Assembly: GCA_964574635.1 (NCBI GenBank)
Contig: CAZNOG010000001.1
Span: 1-64,000 of the forward strand
DNA: 64,000 nucleotides
Direction of reading: 5' to 3'
DNA from: CAZNOG01 sp964574635
GTDB lineage: Bacteria; Bacteroidota; Bacteroidia; Flavobacteriales_D; Cryomorphaceae
Of the stretch, positions 43,043 through 52,211 are shown piece by piece. How positions within the stretch are numbered: the stretch's first letter is position 1; each line of letters starts with the position of its first letter. The notes beneath the pieces were generated by a model. That model saw only the letters and a list, made by a program, of their open reading frames with translations, ran no database searches and had not been told where the DNA came from. A program made the position numbers and the translations under genes.

Positions 43043-44515
43043 TTATGCTTGCTCGTACGTGGTTCCCTCGGGCGAATCCTTGAGCTGGATACCCATTTTT
43101 CCCAACTCGTCGCGTATGCGGTCGGCGGTGGTGAAATCCCGGCTCAATTTGGCGGCGTGACGCAATTTGATGAGCAGATCGATCAGTTGTTTCAACGTGT
43201 CGTCCCGGCCGGCGTCGCTTTCTTTTTCCTCTTCGAATCCCAACACGCGGAATACGTAATCGTCGTACAGGGACTGCAGCGCTTCGAGGTCACTCTCGGT
43301 GGCTTTCTCGCTTCCCGCCTTGATGAGGTTGATGGTTTTCACCGCCTCGAAGAGGACGCTCAGCAAAATCGGAGTGTTGAAGTCGTCGTCCATCGCGGCC
43401 TTGCACCGCTTGCGCAAATCCGCCACGTCGACGGTCGATTCGCTTCCACCTTTCAGCGTGCGGAGGGTTTTCAATCCGTCCATCAGGCGCTTGTATCCCT
43501 TTTCGCCGGCTTGGAGTGCTTCGTTGGAGAAATCCAACACTCCGGCGTAATGACCTTGGAGCATGAAGAAGCGGACCGTCATGGGCGAGTATCCGCGATC
43601 GAGCAATTTGTGGTTTCCGGTGATGAGCTCTTCGGGAGTGAAGCCGTTTCCCTCGCTCTTGGCCATTTTCCGGCCGTTGACGGTGAGCATGTTGCCGTGC
43701 ATCCAAATGCGGGGTCCGCCCTTGCCGAACGCACCGACGTTTTGGGCGATTTCGCAATCGTGGTGGGGAAACTTCAGGTCCATGCCCCCGCCGTGGATAT
43801 CAAATTCCTCGCCCAGGTATTTTGTGCTCATGGCGCTGCACTCCAGGTGCCACCCGGGAAAGCCTTGCCCCCACGGTGAGGGCCAGTGCATGATGTGGCC
43901 CTTGTCGGCTCTTTTCCAAATCGCGAAGTCGAGTGGATCGCGCTTTTCGTCTTGGCCGTCCAAGGTGCGCGTATTGGCTTGCAACTCGTCGATGTTGTGT
44001 CCGGAAAGCACGCCGTACCGGTGTTTTTCATGGTACTTGCGCACGTCGAAATACACGGAGCCGTTCACCTCGTAGGCGTACCCTTGGTTGATGATGCGTT
44101 TGACCATTTCGATCTGCTCGATGATGTGACCCGTGGCGGTGGGCTCGATGGAAGGGGGGAGGATATTGAAAATGCCCATGACGTTGTGAAAGCCGTGGGT
44201 GTACCGCTGCACCACTTCCATGGGCTCTATTTTCTCCAGCCGGGCCTTGCGCGCGATTTTGTCTTCTCCCTCGTCGACGTCGTCCACCAAGTGGCCCACG
44301 TCGGTGATGTTTCTGACGTAGCGCACTTTGTACCCCAGGAAGGTGAGGTAGCGGAAAACGATGTCGAAGGTGAGGAAGGAACGGACGTTGCCCAAGTGAA
44401 CGTCGCTATACACGGTGGGTCCGCAGACGTACATGCCCACGTGGGGTGGGTTGATGGGTTGGAACTCGGTTTTTTCCCGGGTGAGCGTGTTGTAGATCTT
44501 GAGCTTCGATTCCAT
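43043..44515 (-). CDS. cysS: Cysteinyl-tRNA synthetase
   Basis: A 490-residue class I synthetase that charges tRNA-Cys. The zinc ligand Cys31 and the HIGH-equivalent HLGN (40-43) are in GMYVCGPTVYSDVHLGN. The second zinc site GWHLECSAMS is present and the KMSKS loop reads GRKMAKSEGN. The C-terminal helical domain ends QLKDSPEGTTYEQA. The length is normal. The start is MESKLKIYNTLTREK. Confidence 0.97.
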   Translation of the reverse strand: MESKLKIYNTLTREKTEFQPINPPHVGMYVCGPTVYSDVHLGNVRSFLTFDIVFRYLTFLGYKVRYVRNITDVGHLVDDVDEGEDKIARKARLEKIEPMEVVQRYTHGFHNVMGIFNILPPSIEPTATGHIIEQIEMVKRIINQGYAYEVNGSVYFDVRKYHEKHRYGVLSGHNIDELQANTRTLDGQDEKRDPLDFAIWKRADKGHIMHWPSPWGQGFPGWHLECSAMSTKYLGEEFDIHGGGMDLKFPHHDCEIAQNVGAFGKGGPRIWMHGNMLTVNGRKMAKSEGNGFTPEELITGNHKLLDRGYSPMTVRFFMLQGHYAGVLDFSNEALQAGEKGYKRLMDGLKTLRTLKGGSESTVDVADLRKRCKAAMDDDFNTPILLSVLFEAVKTINLIKAGSEKATESDLEALQSLYDDYVFRVLGFEEEKESDAGRDDTLKQLIDLLIKLRHAAKLSRDFTTADRIRDELGKMGIQLKDSPEGTTYEQA

Positions 44516-44583
44516 ATATCCGATGTACTTCCGGGCCTGTGGCCCGCCGTTTGTTTCAGTCGATCCGATTTTGGATCAGGGCA

Positions 44584-44591
44584 CAAATTTA
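44584..44591 (-). promoter_or_regulatory. cysS promoter -7 box
   Basis: The minus strand reads TAAATTTG, matching TAnnTTTG, about 70 bases before the cysS start. A TTTG 23 bases upstream may serve as the -33 element. Confidence 0.5.
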
Positions 44592-44674
44592 AGGCTTTGG
44601 TACCAAGTGTCGGGCAAATGACACGGGGAATGCGCTCTCCCGATTTTGGGATGCACGGGAGACGCGATGGTGGC

Positions 44675-44710
44675 GGGTGTGGCCGAGGTCAGCCACACCC
44701 ACAAAACCCC
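44675..44710. repeat. Hairpin fused to the short recurrent motif, copy 4
   Basis: GGGTGTGGC (44675-44683) pairs with GCCACACCC (44692-44700) around an eight-base loop. The right arm is the first half of the recurrent motif AGCCACACCCACAAAACCCC (44691-44710). It lies between the cytochrome c stop and the cysS promoter. A terminator role is possible, but no T-run follows. Confidence 0.55.
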
Positions 44711-44718
44711 TGAAAATC

Positions 44719-45696
44719 CTACTCTACGTACGTGTAATCGGGAATTTCCTTGTGTACCGGCTCCAAGGTGCGCAGGTAGTGGTAAATCGCAGACAGTTCT
44801 TCGCGGCTCATGCCCGCGTAAACGCGCCACGGCATGATGGTGTTGAAGCCCTTTTCGGGAACCTTGCTCACCGGCAGATCGCGGAAGGAGTGGAACTTGT
44901 CGATGAAGGCCTCTTCCGTCCACAGTCCGATGCCGGTCAGGGTGTCGGGGGTGATGTTGGAGGACTGGATTTTGAGCCCGGTGGGAAGTTGGTACTCGAA
45001 GCCGCCGGCCATGTACTCGCTCATTACGGGCTGTCCGTTAACTTCGGCGGTGTGACAGTGCGAGCAAGAGGCGGCTTTGGTGAGGTAGCGCCCGAAACCC
45101 ACGATGTCGGATGGTTCGGGTCGTGTCAACTTTTCGGTTTGTTGGGTGGGCATGGTGTTGACCAAAAGGTTGAGGGGGAAGTCGAGCTTCCTTTCGGGAA
45201 ATTCCGATTCGATGGACGGGAGGGTGCGGATGTAGGCGATTACGGCGTGGATGTCGCGGTCGTCGAGTTGCCCGTACGCCATGTAGGGCATGATGGGAAA
45301 CAGCGCGCGGCCTTCTTTGGTGACTCCGGTGGTCAAGGCACGGTAAATTTCTCCGTCCGTCCAAGATCCGAGGTGGAAGGGCGTGATGTTGGTCGAGTAC
45401 AGGGTGCCGGGAAAACCGAATTGAGGCGTCCATTTTTCGCCTCCCGCACCTTCCGTACCCGCATTGGACGGCGGCGCAAAGGAGGTGAAGTCCCGCTGAG
45501 AGTGGCAGTCCAAACACGCCATGACGTTTTTGACGAGGTGTTCGCCTCTCGCCAACAATTCTTCGGTGGGTTCGATTTTCAGGTCGGGGGCGTCATCCAC
45601 GTTGGGAAGCCCGAATCTCAAAAATCCGATGGCGGACACGACGATCAGGGCCACAAGAATGACGGCCCCCAAGAGGATCTTGATTGCTAATTTCAC
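44719..45696 (-). CDS. Membrane-anchored dihaem cytochrome c
   Basis: A 325-residue protein with one N-terminal membrane helix (about 4-24). Two c-type haem sites follow: CLDCH at 61-65 and CSHCH at 211-215. The distal Met ligands are probably in the MPYMAYGQL and MPWRVYAGM segments. The domains are separated by a Pro-rich linker. This layout occurs in periplasmic electron carriers that feed cytochrome oxidase or quinol-oxidising enzymes, and in subunits of dehydrogenases. No partner dehydrogenase is nearby, so its electron donor is unknown. Confidence 0.88.
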   Translation of the reverse strand: MKLAIKILLGAVILVALIVVSAIGFLRFGLPNVDDAPDLKIEPTEELLARGEHLVKNVMACLDCHSQRDFTSFAPPSNAGTEGAGGEKWTPQFGFPGTLYSTNITPFHLGSWTDGEIYRALTTGVTKEGRALFPIMPYMAYGQLDDRDIHAVIAYIRTLPSIESEFPERKLDFPLNLLVNTMPTQQTEKLTRPEPSDIVGFGRYLTKAASCSHCHTAEVNGQPVMSEYMAGGFEYQLPTGLKIQSSNITPDTLTGIGLWTEEAFIDKFHSFRDLPVSKVPEKGFNTIMPWRVYAGMSREELSAIYHYLRTLEPVHKEIPDYTYVE

Positions 45697-45814
45697 GGTA
45701 TGTAAGGTTTTGGTTAGTGAATTGATGGCGAAAATAACAAATCGCTCGGATTATCAAAGGAATGGGAGATTTGATTTTTGTCGAGCCGAAAACCGGACCG
45801 GAAACTCCCGGATG

Positions 45815-45839
45815 CCCGCCCCGCGATGCGGCGGGTTTT
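45815..45839 (+). terminator. Terminator-like hairpin between divergent genes
   Basis: CCCGCC pairs with GGCGGG around CCGCGATGC, followed by TTTTG on the plus strand. It lies in the 254-base gap between divergent genes (cytochrome c at 45696 and the kinase at 45951), where no gene end is expected. It may end a short transcript or be a relic. Nothing else is recognisable in the gap. Confidence 0.4.
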
Positions 45840-45950
45840 GCGTTAATTTACAATCTGGAAGCGAAGGGCGCGTTATGATTCGAATCGGCGCCGCCGCCGA
45901 CACGCCGCGAACGGCCCGGGCGCAGCCAACCACACGCTAATGGATATGGG

Positions 45951-47459
45951 ATGAACCTCTACTCTCGAAAGCAAAGATGGAAGATCGCATTGCTCATCGC
46001 CGCCGTGGTGATCGTCGCCATGTCGCTGTGGTACTCCAATTCCATCGTGCGAAAAATCAGGGCCGAAGAGAGGCAAAAGGTGCAGCTCTGGTCGGAGGCG
46101 GTGAAGGAAAGATTGTCGCTGATCAATTACACGGAGAAACTCTTCGCCGATATGCGTCGGGAAGAACGCAACAAGGCGAATACCTGGGCGAGGGCCGTGG
46201 GGCGCATCATCGAAGCCGATGACAGCGAACTCCCCTTTCTGCAGTCCATCATCACCAACAACACCACCATTCCGGTGCTGGTGGTGGGAAAGGACGGCCA
46301 AGTGAAGTTCTGGCGAAACGTGGAGGACGAGCTGCTGAGCGACCGATTGAAACTCGACAGCACCATCCGCGCCATGGGAGCCAGCTACGAACCCATACAA
46401 ATACGCACCGAAGGCATCGAACAAAAGGTGTATTACCGCGATTCGCACATCATCACCGAACTGGAGAAAACCCTCGACTACCTGATCAATTCCTTCATTT
46501 CCGAAACCGTCATGAACTCAGGATCGGTGCCGGTTTTGGTTACGGATACCTCGCATACGCAAGTGCTGAACCACCACAACATCGACCCCGAAGTGCTGGA
46601 GAACCCGGAAAAATTGCGGGAAAAAATCAGTCAAACGGCCGAGGGCAACCCTCCCATCAAAGTGAAATTGGGCGACGACCTGGTCAATTACATCTATTAC
46701 GCCGACTCCGTCATCATCACCCAACTGCGCTTTTTTCCCTTGGTGCAATTGATCATCATCGGACTGTTTTTGTTCATTGCTTATTTGATCTTCAGCACAT
46801 TCAGAAACGCCGAGCAAAACCAAGTCTGGATCGGGATGGCCAAGGAAACGGCTCATCAGTTGGGTACTCCCTTGTCGAGCCTCATGGCGTGGGTGCACCT
46901 GTTGGAATCACGGGGCGTGGACAAACGCACTTTGGACGAGTTCAACAAAGACATCGGGCGGCTGGGCGTCATCACCGATCGGTTTTCCAAAATCGGGTCC
47001 ACCCCCGAGCTCGTGGAAGAATCGGTTCAGGAGGTGCTCGCCGAAGCCATCGCCTACCTCAAGCCCCGCATTTCGAGCAAAGTCAATATCGAAATTACGG
47101 ACAGCCCCGACGGCGAAGCGTACGCCATGATCAATCGGCCGCTGTTCAGCTGGGTGATCGAAAACCTGATCAAAAATGCGGTGGACGCCATGAACGGCGC
47201 CGGCACAATCACCATCGACGTACACAACGAAATCCAGCACGTGTACATCGACATCACGGATACCGGCAAGGGCATCCCTTCCGGAAAGCACAGGGCCGTG
47301 TTCCAACCGGGATTCACCACCAAAAAACGCGGTTGGGGACTGGGTTTGTCCTTGGCCAAACGCATCATTTCCGGCTACCACCGCGGAAAAATCTTCGTGA
47401 AGCGCAGCGAAAACGGCAGGGGAACGACCTTCCGTATCGTGCTGAAAACCAAAAAATAA
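45951..47459 (+). CDS. Sensor histidine kinase
   Basis: A 502-residue membrane kinase. The first membrane helix is at about 11-27 and the second at 262-283, enclosing a periplasmic sensor domain of about 230 residues (PVLVVGKDGQVKFWRN is a PAS-like strand pattern). The phospho-acceptor is His302 in AKETAHQLGTPLSSLMAW. The ATP-binding boxes are ENLIKNAVDAM (N), DTGKGIP (G1) and GWGLGLSLAKR (G2). No HAMP is obvious. No response regulator gene is adjacent. The stop overlaps the hemW start (TAATG), so both are co-translated. Confidence 0.92.
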   Translation: MNLYSRKQRWKIALLIAAVVIVAMSLWYSNSIVRKIRAEERQKVQLWSEAVKERLSLINYTEKLFADMRREERNKANTWARAVGRIIEADDSELPFLQSIITNNTTIPVLVVGKDGQVKFWRNVEDELLSDRLKLDSTIRAMGASYEPIQIRTEGIEQKVYYRDSHIITELEKTLDYLINSFISETVMNSGSVPVLVTDTSHTQVLNHHNIDPEVLENPEKLREKISQTAEGNPPIKVKLGDDLVNYIYYADSVIITQLRFFPLVQLIIIGLFLFIAYLIFSTFRNAEQNQVWIGMAKETAHQLGTPLSSLMAWVHLLESRGVDKRTLDEFNKDIGRLGVITDRFSKIGSTPELVEESVQEVLAEAIAYLKPRISSKVNIEITDSPDGEAYAMINRPLFSWVIENLIKNAVDAMNGAGTITIDVHNEIQHVYIDITDTGKGIPSGKHRAVFQPGFTTKKRGWGLGLSLAKRIISGYHRGKIFVKRSENGRGTTFRIVLKTKK

Positions 47460-48583
47460 TGGCGGGTATTTACGTACATATTCCTTTTTGCAAGCAAGCC
47501 TGTACGTACTGCGATTTTCATTTTTCCACGGTGAAAAAGAATATCCCCCGCATGATGGAGGCCATAGGTCGGGAGTTGGAAATGCGCGCCGGCCGAGAGG
47601 CGTTCCCCAACGCCTCGACCCTCTACTTCGGCGGGGGCACGCCGAGCATCGTTCCCACTGAATCCATCGCGGGAATCATCGGATCGGTGCGCAAACTGTA
47701 CGGCCTGCTCCCCAATGCCGAAATCACTTTGGAAGCCAACCCCGACGACATCCGACCCGATACGGTCGCCGCGTGGAAGGAGGCCGGAGTGAACAGGCTG
47801 AGCATCGGCATCCAGTCTTTTCGCGACCACTACCTGAAATGGATGAACCGCAGCCACGACGCCGAGCAAGCCGTGCGTGCCACTTCACTCGCCGTGGAAA
47901 GCGGCATCACCAACGTGTCCTTCGATCTGATCTACGGTTTGCCCGATCTGTCCATCGAAAACTGGGAGAAGGAACTCGATATCGCCGTGGGGTTGGGCGC
48001 TTCCCACGTGTCGGCGTATTGCCTCACCGTCGAGCCCCGCACGGCCCTGGGCCACATGGTGAGAAAAGGCAGCGCCAAACCCGTCGATGAAGACGCCGCC
48101 GCCGATCAGTTCGCCCTGATGGTCACCCGACTCGCAGCAGCGGGGTACAGGCAGTACGAAGTGAGCAATTTCGCATTGCCGGGTCGAGAATCCAAACACA
48201 ACGCATCCTACTGGAAGGGCGAACCCTACCTCGGCATCGGCCCGGCGGCCCACGGCTTCGTGCGCGGCAACCGGTACTGGAACGTCGCCAACAACGCCCG
48301 CTACATACAATCGATCGAGAAAGGCGAACTCCCCCAAACCATCGAGCACCTCACCGAAACGGACCGGTACAACGAATGGGTGATGACCGGCATGAGAACC
48401 AGCGAAGGCATCGGTTTCGAAGACGCGCGACGGCTGCACGGAGTCGACCTCCACGAGCGGTTCGCGCCCGAAATTTCCAAACTCATGCAAGCCAACCTCG
48501 GGGTAATGGACGGCGACCGCTTGAAATTGACCACCCGCGGCTTGTTCTTGGCCGACGGCATCGCAGCCGATTTCTTCCTCTGA
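47459..48583 (+). CDS. hemW: HemW-like radical SAM haem chaperone
   Basis: A 374-residue radical SAM protein of the HemW group, related to coproporphyrinogen III oxidase HemN but shorter and thought to insert haem into respiratory enzymes. It begins MAGIYVHIPFCKQACTYCDF. The cluster cysteines are Cys11, Cys15 and Cys18 (CxxxCxxC), which is HemW-like, and no further Cys triplet is visible. Other motifs are YFGGGTPSIVP and the C-terminal HemN extension (LTETDRYNEWVMTGMRTSEGI). The ATG overlaps the kinase TAA. A long upstream in-frame extension inside the kinase is an artefact. Confidence 0.9.
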   Translation: MAGIYVHIPFCKQACTYCDFHFSTVKKNIPRMMEAIGRELEMRAGREAFPNASTLYFGGGTPSIVPTESIAGIIGSVRKLYGLLPNAEITLEANPDDIRPDTVAAWKEAGVNRLSIGIQSFRDHYLKWMNRSHDAEQAVRATSLAVESGITNVSFDLIYGLPDLSIENWEKELDIAVGLGASHVSAYCLTVEPRTALGHMVRKGSAKPVDEDAAADQFALMVTRLAAAGYRQYEVSNFALPGRESKHNASYWKGEPYLGIGPAAHGFVRGNRYWNVANNARYIQSIEKGELPQTIEHLTETDRYNEWVMTGMRTSEGIGFEDARRLHGVDLHERFAPEISKLMQANLGVMDGDRLKLTTRGLFLADGIAADFFL

Positions 48584-48650
48584 TTCCCGCCATGCGCGGC
48601 GACGCACGTCGTTTCGAACGCTTTTCAAAAGACGTGCAGGGCGTGGTTTT

Positions 48651-48667
48651 GGGTTTTTGTGGGTGTA
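48651..48667 (-). repeat. Short recurrent motif 'acacccacaaaaacc', copy 5
   Basis: The minus strand carries ACACCCACAAAAACCC about 70 bases after the hemW stop, in the opposite orientation to hemW. No other feature is seen in 48584-48779. Confidence 0.55.
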
Positions 48668-48779
48668 AGTTCTTCCCCGCATTCGGTCTCGGTGTAAACA
48701 CATTCCCGGCCCTGCTGTTAAGGGTCGGCGGGACGACGAGTTTCCGTATTTTGTACGCTTCATGGCCATCGATCCACAC

Positions 48780-49703
48780 ATGAGTGAAAAACCGAGTAAA
48801 ATCCTGATCACCGGAGGGTCCGGCATGGTCGGCAAGCGCCTCACCGAAATGTTGTTAAACGAAGGGCGCCGAGTGGTGCACCTCTCCCGCACATCCAAAA
48901 AACACACCGCGCTACACGTCGAGGTATTCGGATGGGATATCGAGAAGGGGTGGATGGACGCCAAGGCGCTGCAAGGCGTCGACGCCATCGTACACTTGGC
49001 CGGGGCGGGCATCGCCAATGGGCGGTGGACCGAAGAGAGAAAAAGGGAATTGACCGACAGCCGGGTGGCGAGCGCCGAATTGTTGCACCGATACGTGGAG
49101 GAGCACGGCGTCAAACTCAAATGCTTCGTCTCGGCCAATGGGATCAATTATTACGGTGCCCGCACCACCGAACACATCCATCGGGAGACGGATCCTCCGT
49201 CGGCCGACTTCATCGGGAGGCTTTGCCTGCGGTGGGAGGAAGCTGCGAAAAAGTTCGACGACGAATGCCGCGTGGCCGTGTTGCGCACCGCCACGGTGCT
49301 GTCCCAAGAGGGTGGTGCCCTGCCGCGGATCGCCTTGCCTGTAAAGTGGGGTGTGGGAGCTCCTCTGGGTTCCGGCAAGCAGTACATGCCGTACATTCAC
49401 ATTCACGACTTGTGCCGCTTGTACGTCCACGCTTTGGACGAGCCGAAGATGTCGGGTGCCTTCAACGCTGCAAACGGCGATCACATCACCAACGCCGAGT
49501 TCACGGAGCAACTGGCCAAGGTGCTGGGAAAGCCAAAGTGGTTGCCTCCCGTTCCGGGGGTCTTCCTGAAAGTCGTTTTCGGTGAAATGGCGGATATCGT
49601 GCTGAAGGGCAGCCGCGCCTCCGCCGAAAAGGTCAAAAGCACGGGATTCGAATTTCTATACACCGACGTGGCGTCGGCTCTCCACGGTATTTACCGCACG
49701 TGA
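48780..49703 (+). CDS. TIGR01777-family NAD(P)-dependent epimerase-like protein
   Basis: A 307-residue Rossmann-fold protein of the TIGR01777 family (YfcH/SULA-like). The dinucleotide site ITGGSGMVGKRL is at about 10-21. The family signatures VDAIVHLAGAGIANGRWTEERKREL, SANGINYYG and GGALPRIALPVKWGVGAPLGSGKQ are present, plus the C-terminal KGSRASAEKVKSTGFEF. The role is not known, although relatives act in division or lipid metabolism. The start at MSEKPSK (48780) is preferred to an ATG six codons upstream. Its last 13 bases overlap the convergent M23 peptidase gene. Confidence 0.88.
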   Translation: MSEKPSKILITGGSGMVGKRLTEMLLNEGRRVVHLSRTSKKHTALHVEVFGWDIEKGWMDAKALQGVDAIVHLAGAGIANGRWTEERKRELTDSRVASAELLHRYVEEHGVKLKCFVSANGINYYGARTTEHIHRETDPPSADFIGRLCLRWEEAAKKFDDECRVAVLRTATVLSQEGGALPRIALPVKWGVGAPLGSGKQYMPYIHIHDLCRLYVHALDEPKMSGAFNAANGDHITNAEFTEQLAKVLGKPKWLPPVPGVFLKVVFGEMADIVLKGSRASAEKVKSTGFEFLYTDVASALHGIYRT

Positions 49704-50974
49704 GTCATGGCCTCCGCGGGTGGATTCAGGGCCAATTCTTCCATCAATCCGATTTGGTTCAGTCGCTGATACAAGCTGTCGCGCAGCTTGAAGAAATCGG
49801 CTTTGAGGTCATCCGGCACGGGGTCGCCCGACGGGAGGTCTTGGTGGTAAGGATCCACTTGGCTGCCGTTTTTCCAGAAGCGATAGCACACGTGAGGTCC
49901 GGTGGCCAATCCCGTCGATCCCACGTATCCGATCACGTCGCCCTGCCGCACGCGGTCGCCTTTTTTGACCGCCCGTTTGCTCATGTGGAGGTATTGCGTG
50001 GTGTACGTGGAATTGTGTTTGATCTTCACGTAGTTTCCATTGGCGTTTCCGTATGCCGAAGCGATGACCACCCCGTCGGCGGTGGATTGGATGGGCGTTC
50101 CGGTCGGTGCGGCGTAGTCGGTGCCCAAATGGGCCTTCCATCTCTTTTGTACGGGGTGGAAGCGGCGCTGCGTATAGCGGGAAGAGATGCGCGAAAATTT
50201 TACCGGCGCCTGTAAGAATGCCTTTCGGAGGTTTTCGCCCTCCCGATCGTAATACTCGGCGTGTTCGCCCCCTTCAAAACGAAATGCGAAGATTGAGTCG
50301 TTGCGGTGCCCGAATTCGGCGGCCAGTACGTTGCCGATGCCCACGGGATTGCCGTCGATGTACGACTCCTCGTAAATCACCTTGAAGTAATCGCCCGCTT
50401 GGATGCGGTAGAAATCGACGGTCCAGGCGTACATGTCGGCGAGCTTCACCGCCAGGGAAGTATGGAGGTCGTTGTCGGCCAGGGTCTGATACAGCGAAGA
50501 GTTGATCCTTCCGGAAGCTTCGCGTATGCGGTATTCCACGGGTTTCTCGCCGAGGTAAGCCGTGAGGCTGTCTTCCAGACCGTATACCACGTATTTCGAA
50601 GGACTGGTTTCCACCACGAAATAACACGCCGCCCCTACGCTGTCCTTGGAACAAAATACGGTGTACGGATCGCCGGCCCGCAAGCGGCGCACGTCGAAAA
50701 CGTCCTTGCTCACGTCGGCCAAACCGGCTATTTTTTCGTAGGGTACGTTGTGTCCCAACAGGATGTCGGCGAGGAATTGATTTCTTTCGATGCGCCCTTC
50801 GTGGATCATGTATGCGTTTTCGGGAATGCCGTAACGCGTGGGAACTTCTTCGATTACTTCCTCTTCCACGCGTGTAGAGTCGACCACTTCGTCGCGGGGA
50901 ACGGTGCCCGCACAGGCGCTGAGAATAAGTGAGAGAACGATGGGTATGAAAAGGGTGCGAATGGATCCGGGCAT
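49691..50974 (-). CDS. Lipoprotein M23-family peptidoglycan metallopeptidase
   Basis: A 427-residue lipoprotein. The signal ends LSLILSAC with Cys21 as lipidation site. Residues 40-270 are an OapA/LysM-like helical and beta region (LADVSKDVFDVRRLRAGDPYTVF). The LytM domain carries the zinc and catalytic residues HLGTDYAAPTGTPI, YLHMSKRAVKKGD and TGPHVCYRFW. A C-terminal helical tail follows. It should hydrolyse peptidoglycan cross-links in the periplasm. A longer frame from 51034 lacks a good signal. The last codons overlap the TIGR01777 gene on the other strand. Confidence 0.9.
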   Translation of the reverse strand: MPGSIRTLFIPIVLSLILSACAGTVPRDEVVDSTRVEEEVIEEVPTRYGIPENAYMIHEGRIERNQFLADILLGHNVPYEKIAGLADVSKDVFDVRRLRAGDPYTVFCSKDSVGAACYFVVETSPSKYVVYGLEDSLTAYLGEKPVEYRIREASGRINSSLYQTLADNDLHTSLAVKLADMYAWTVDFYRIQAGDYFKVIYEESYIDGNPVGIGNVLAAEFGHRNDSIFAFRFEGGEHAEYYDREGENLRKAFLQAPVKFSRISSRYTQRRFHPVQKRWKAHLGTDYAAPTGTPIQSTADGVVIASAYGNANGNYVKIKHNSTYTTQYLHMSKRAVKKGDRVRQGDVIGYVGSTGLATGPHVCYRFWKNGSQVDPYHQDLPSGDPVPDDLKADFFKLRDSLYQRLNQIGLMEELALNPPAEAMTHVR

Positions 50975-51190
50975 GATTTTCGGAAGTTTTTCGCCGGTGA
51001 AGTTAAGGGTTGAACGCATGAATGAACGGGGCATTTAAGGGGGTTTTCCACGACTCTACGTGCAAATGGCTCTCGGGGATTCGATTCAAAACGACCTCAT
51101 GTGTCGTTTATTTCCCTTTTTGTCCAACGAAGATTCCCCCGAAAAGGATGCACCTTTCGGAAAATGGGCCCGCCACGGGTTCTCCAAGCC

Positions 51191-52009
51191 TCAGTTTACC
51201 TTGGCGATGGGGTTCGCAAGGTTCTTGTATTCCACGAGTTCCATCTTGATGGACCCGACGAGTACTTTGGCCCGGGCGAGCACCGGAATTTTGTTGAGGT
51301 CGTCGGTGATCCACACCGTCATGTCTTCCTCTTTTTTGAAAATCCTTCCCTCTTGCACCACGGGAACGAATTTCAGGCAACGGTACGTGCCCGTACGCGA
51401 TTTCAGGTTTTCACGCCCCAAGAAGCGTACGCGCAGCGGGTATTCCTCGCCGTCCACGAAAGTGGGAATCGTGAAGATCTGCCCCGGCAAGGCGTCGCTG
51501 AAGTCGATGGTGCGCGCGTAGTAAAACGCGGAGAGCATGTCTTGGGATCCTTGGGGAATCTTGAACGTTTCGCCCTTGTTGGTGCGCACGGCCGATTGCA
51601 ATTGGTAAAATCTGTAGGTCTGGTACTTGGTGTAGCTCCCCTCACGGATATCGCGGATAAATTCCCACGGCACCGCACCTTCCTTGTCGAAGTAAGTTTC
51701 ATAGCGGTCCCTCACCTTGAAAAACCAGTCGAACGCCCCGAGGGTTCGCCCGGTGCCCACGATGTGGTATACGTCCCGCCCGTGGTAGGACCTGGAGGTC
51801 GACTTGACCGTCAGCTCCGCTTCACCGGCGTCGATCAAACCGTAATGCAGGCGGAACCGGAGGTATTCACCGGCGCGAAACGCGTTGTTATCGACATCGG
51901 GAATGCCGACTTTGGGCAAGGTGTCCAACGACGCTTTGGGCGGGACTTTTTGAGCGACCACGTGGAGGGTGATCGAACACGCAAACAGGAATAGCCATAA
52001 TTTCTTCAT
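51191..52009 (-). CDS. DUF3108 domain periplasmic protein
   Basis: A 272-residue secreted protein with signal MKKLWLFLFACSITLHVVAQ and one beta-rich DUF3108 domain. Visible marks are FRAGEYLRFRLHYGLIDAGEAELTV near the start, GTGRTLGAFDWFFKVRDRYETYFD, and the C-terminal DMTVWITDDLNKIPVLARAKVLVG. DUF3108 proteins are periplasmic with no agreed function. It stands between the M23 peptidase and leuS, all on the minus strand, with gaps of about 200 bases and no recognisable feature in them. Confidence 0.85.
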   Translation of the reverse strand: MKKLWLFLFACSITLHVVAQKVPPKASLDTLPKVGIPDVDNNAFRAGEYLRFRLHYGLIDAGEAELTVKSTSRSYHGRDVYHIVGTGRTLGAFDWFFKVRDRYETYFDKEGAVPWEFIRDIREGSYTKYQTYRFYQLQSAVRTNKGETFKIPQGSQDMLSAFYYARTIDFSDALPGQIFTIPTFVDGEEYPLRVRFLGRENLKSRTGTYRCLKFVPVVQEGRIFKKEEDMTVWITDDLNKIPVLARAKVLVGSIKMELVEYKNLANPIAKVN

Positions 52010-52211
52010 GTCCCTGATCTTTCAAAATCCGTACCGGGGGCGATTCTCCCGCGTCGATCCTGCGATCGAGAGCGATTGGGAATTCCTAGTCCGGAGAGTC
52101 CCGGCACCTGACGGTAGCCGGCCGAAGGTCTTCGTTTTCCGTAAAACGGAGGAACCGCCGAGGTGGTATCGACCCGTTGAAAAATAGCTCCCTCGATGCG
52201 CCCCGTCGTTG

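Noticed and set aside
51969..52187. Short plus-strand frame between the DUF3108 gene and leuS
   Set aside because: It starts inside the DUF3108 signal peptide region on the opposite strand and has no support from a promoter or conserved motif.
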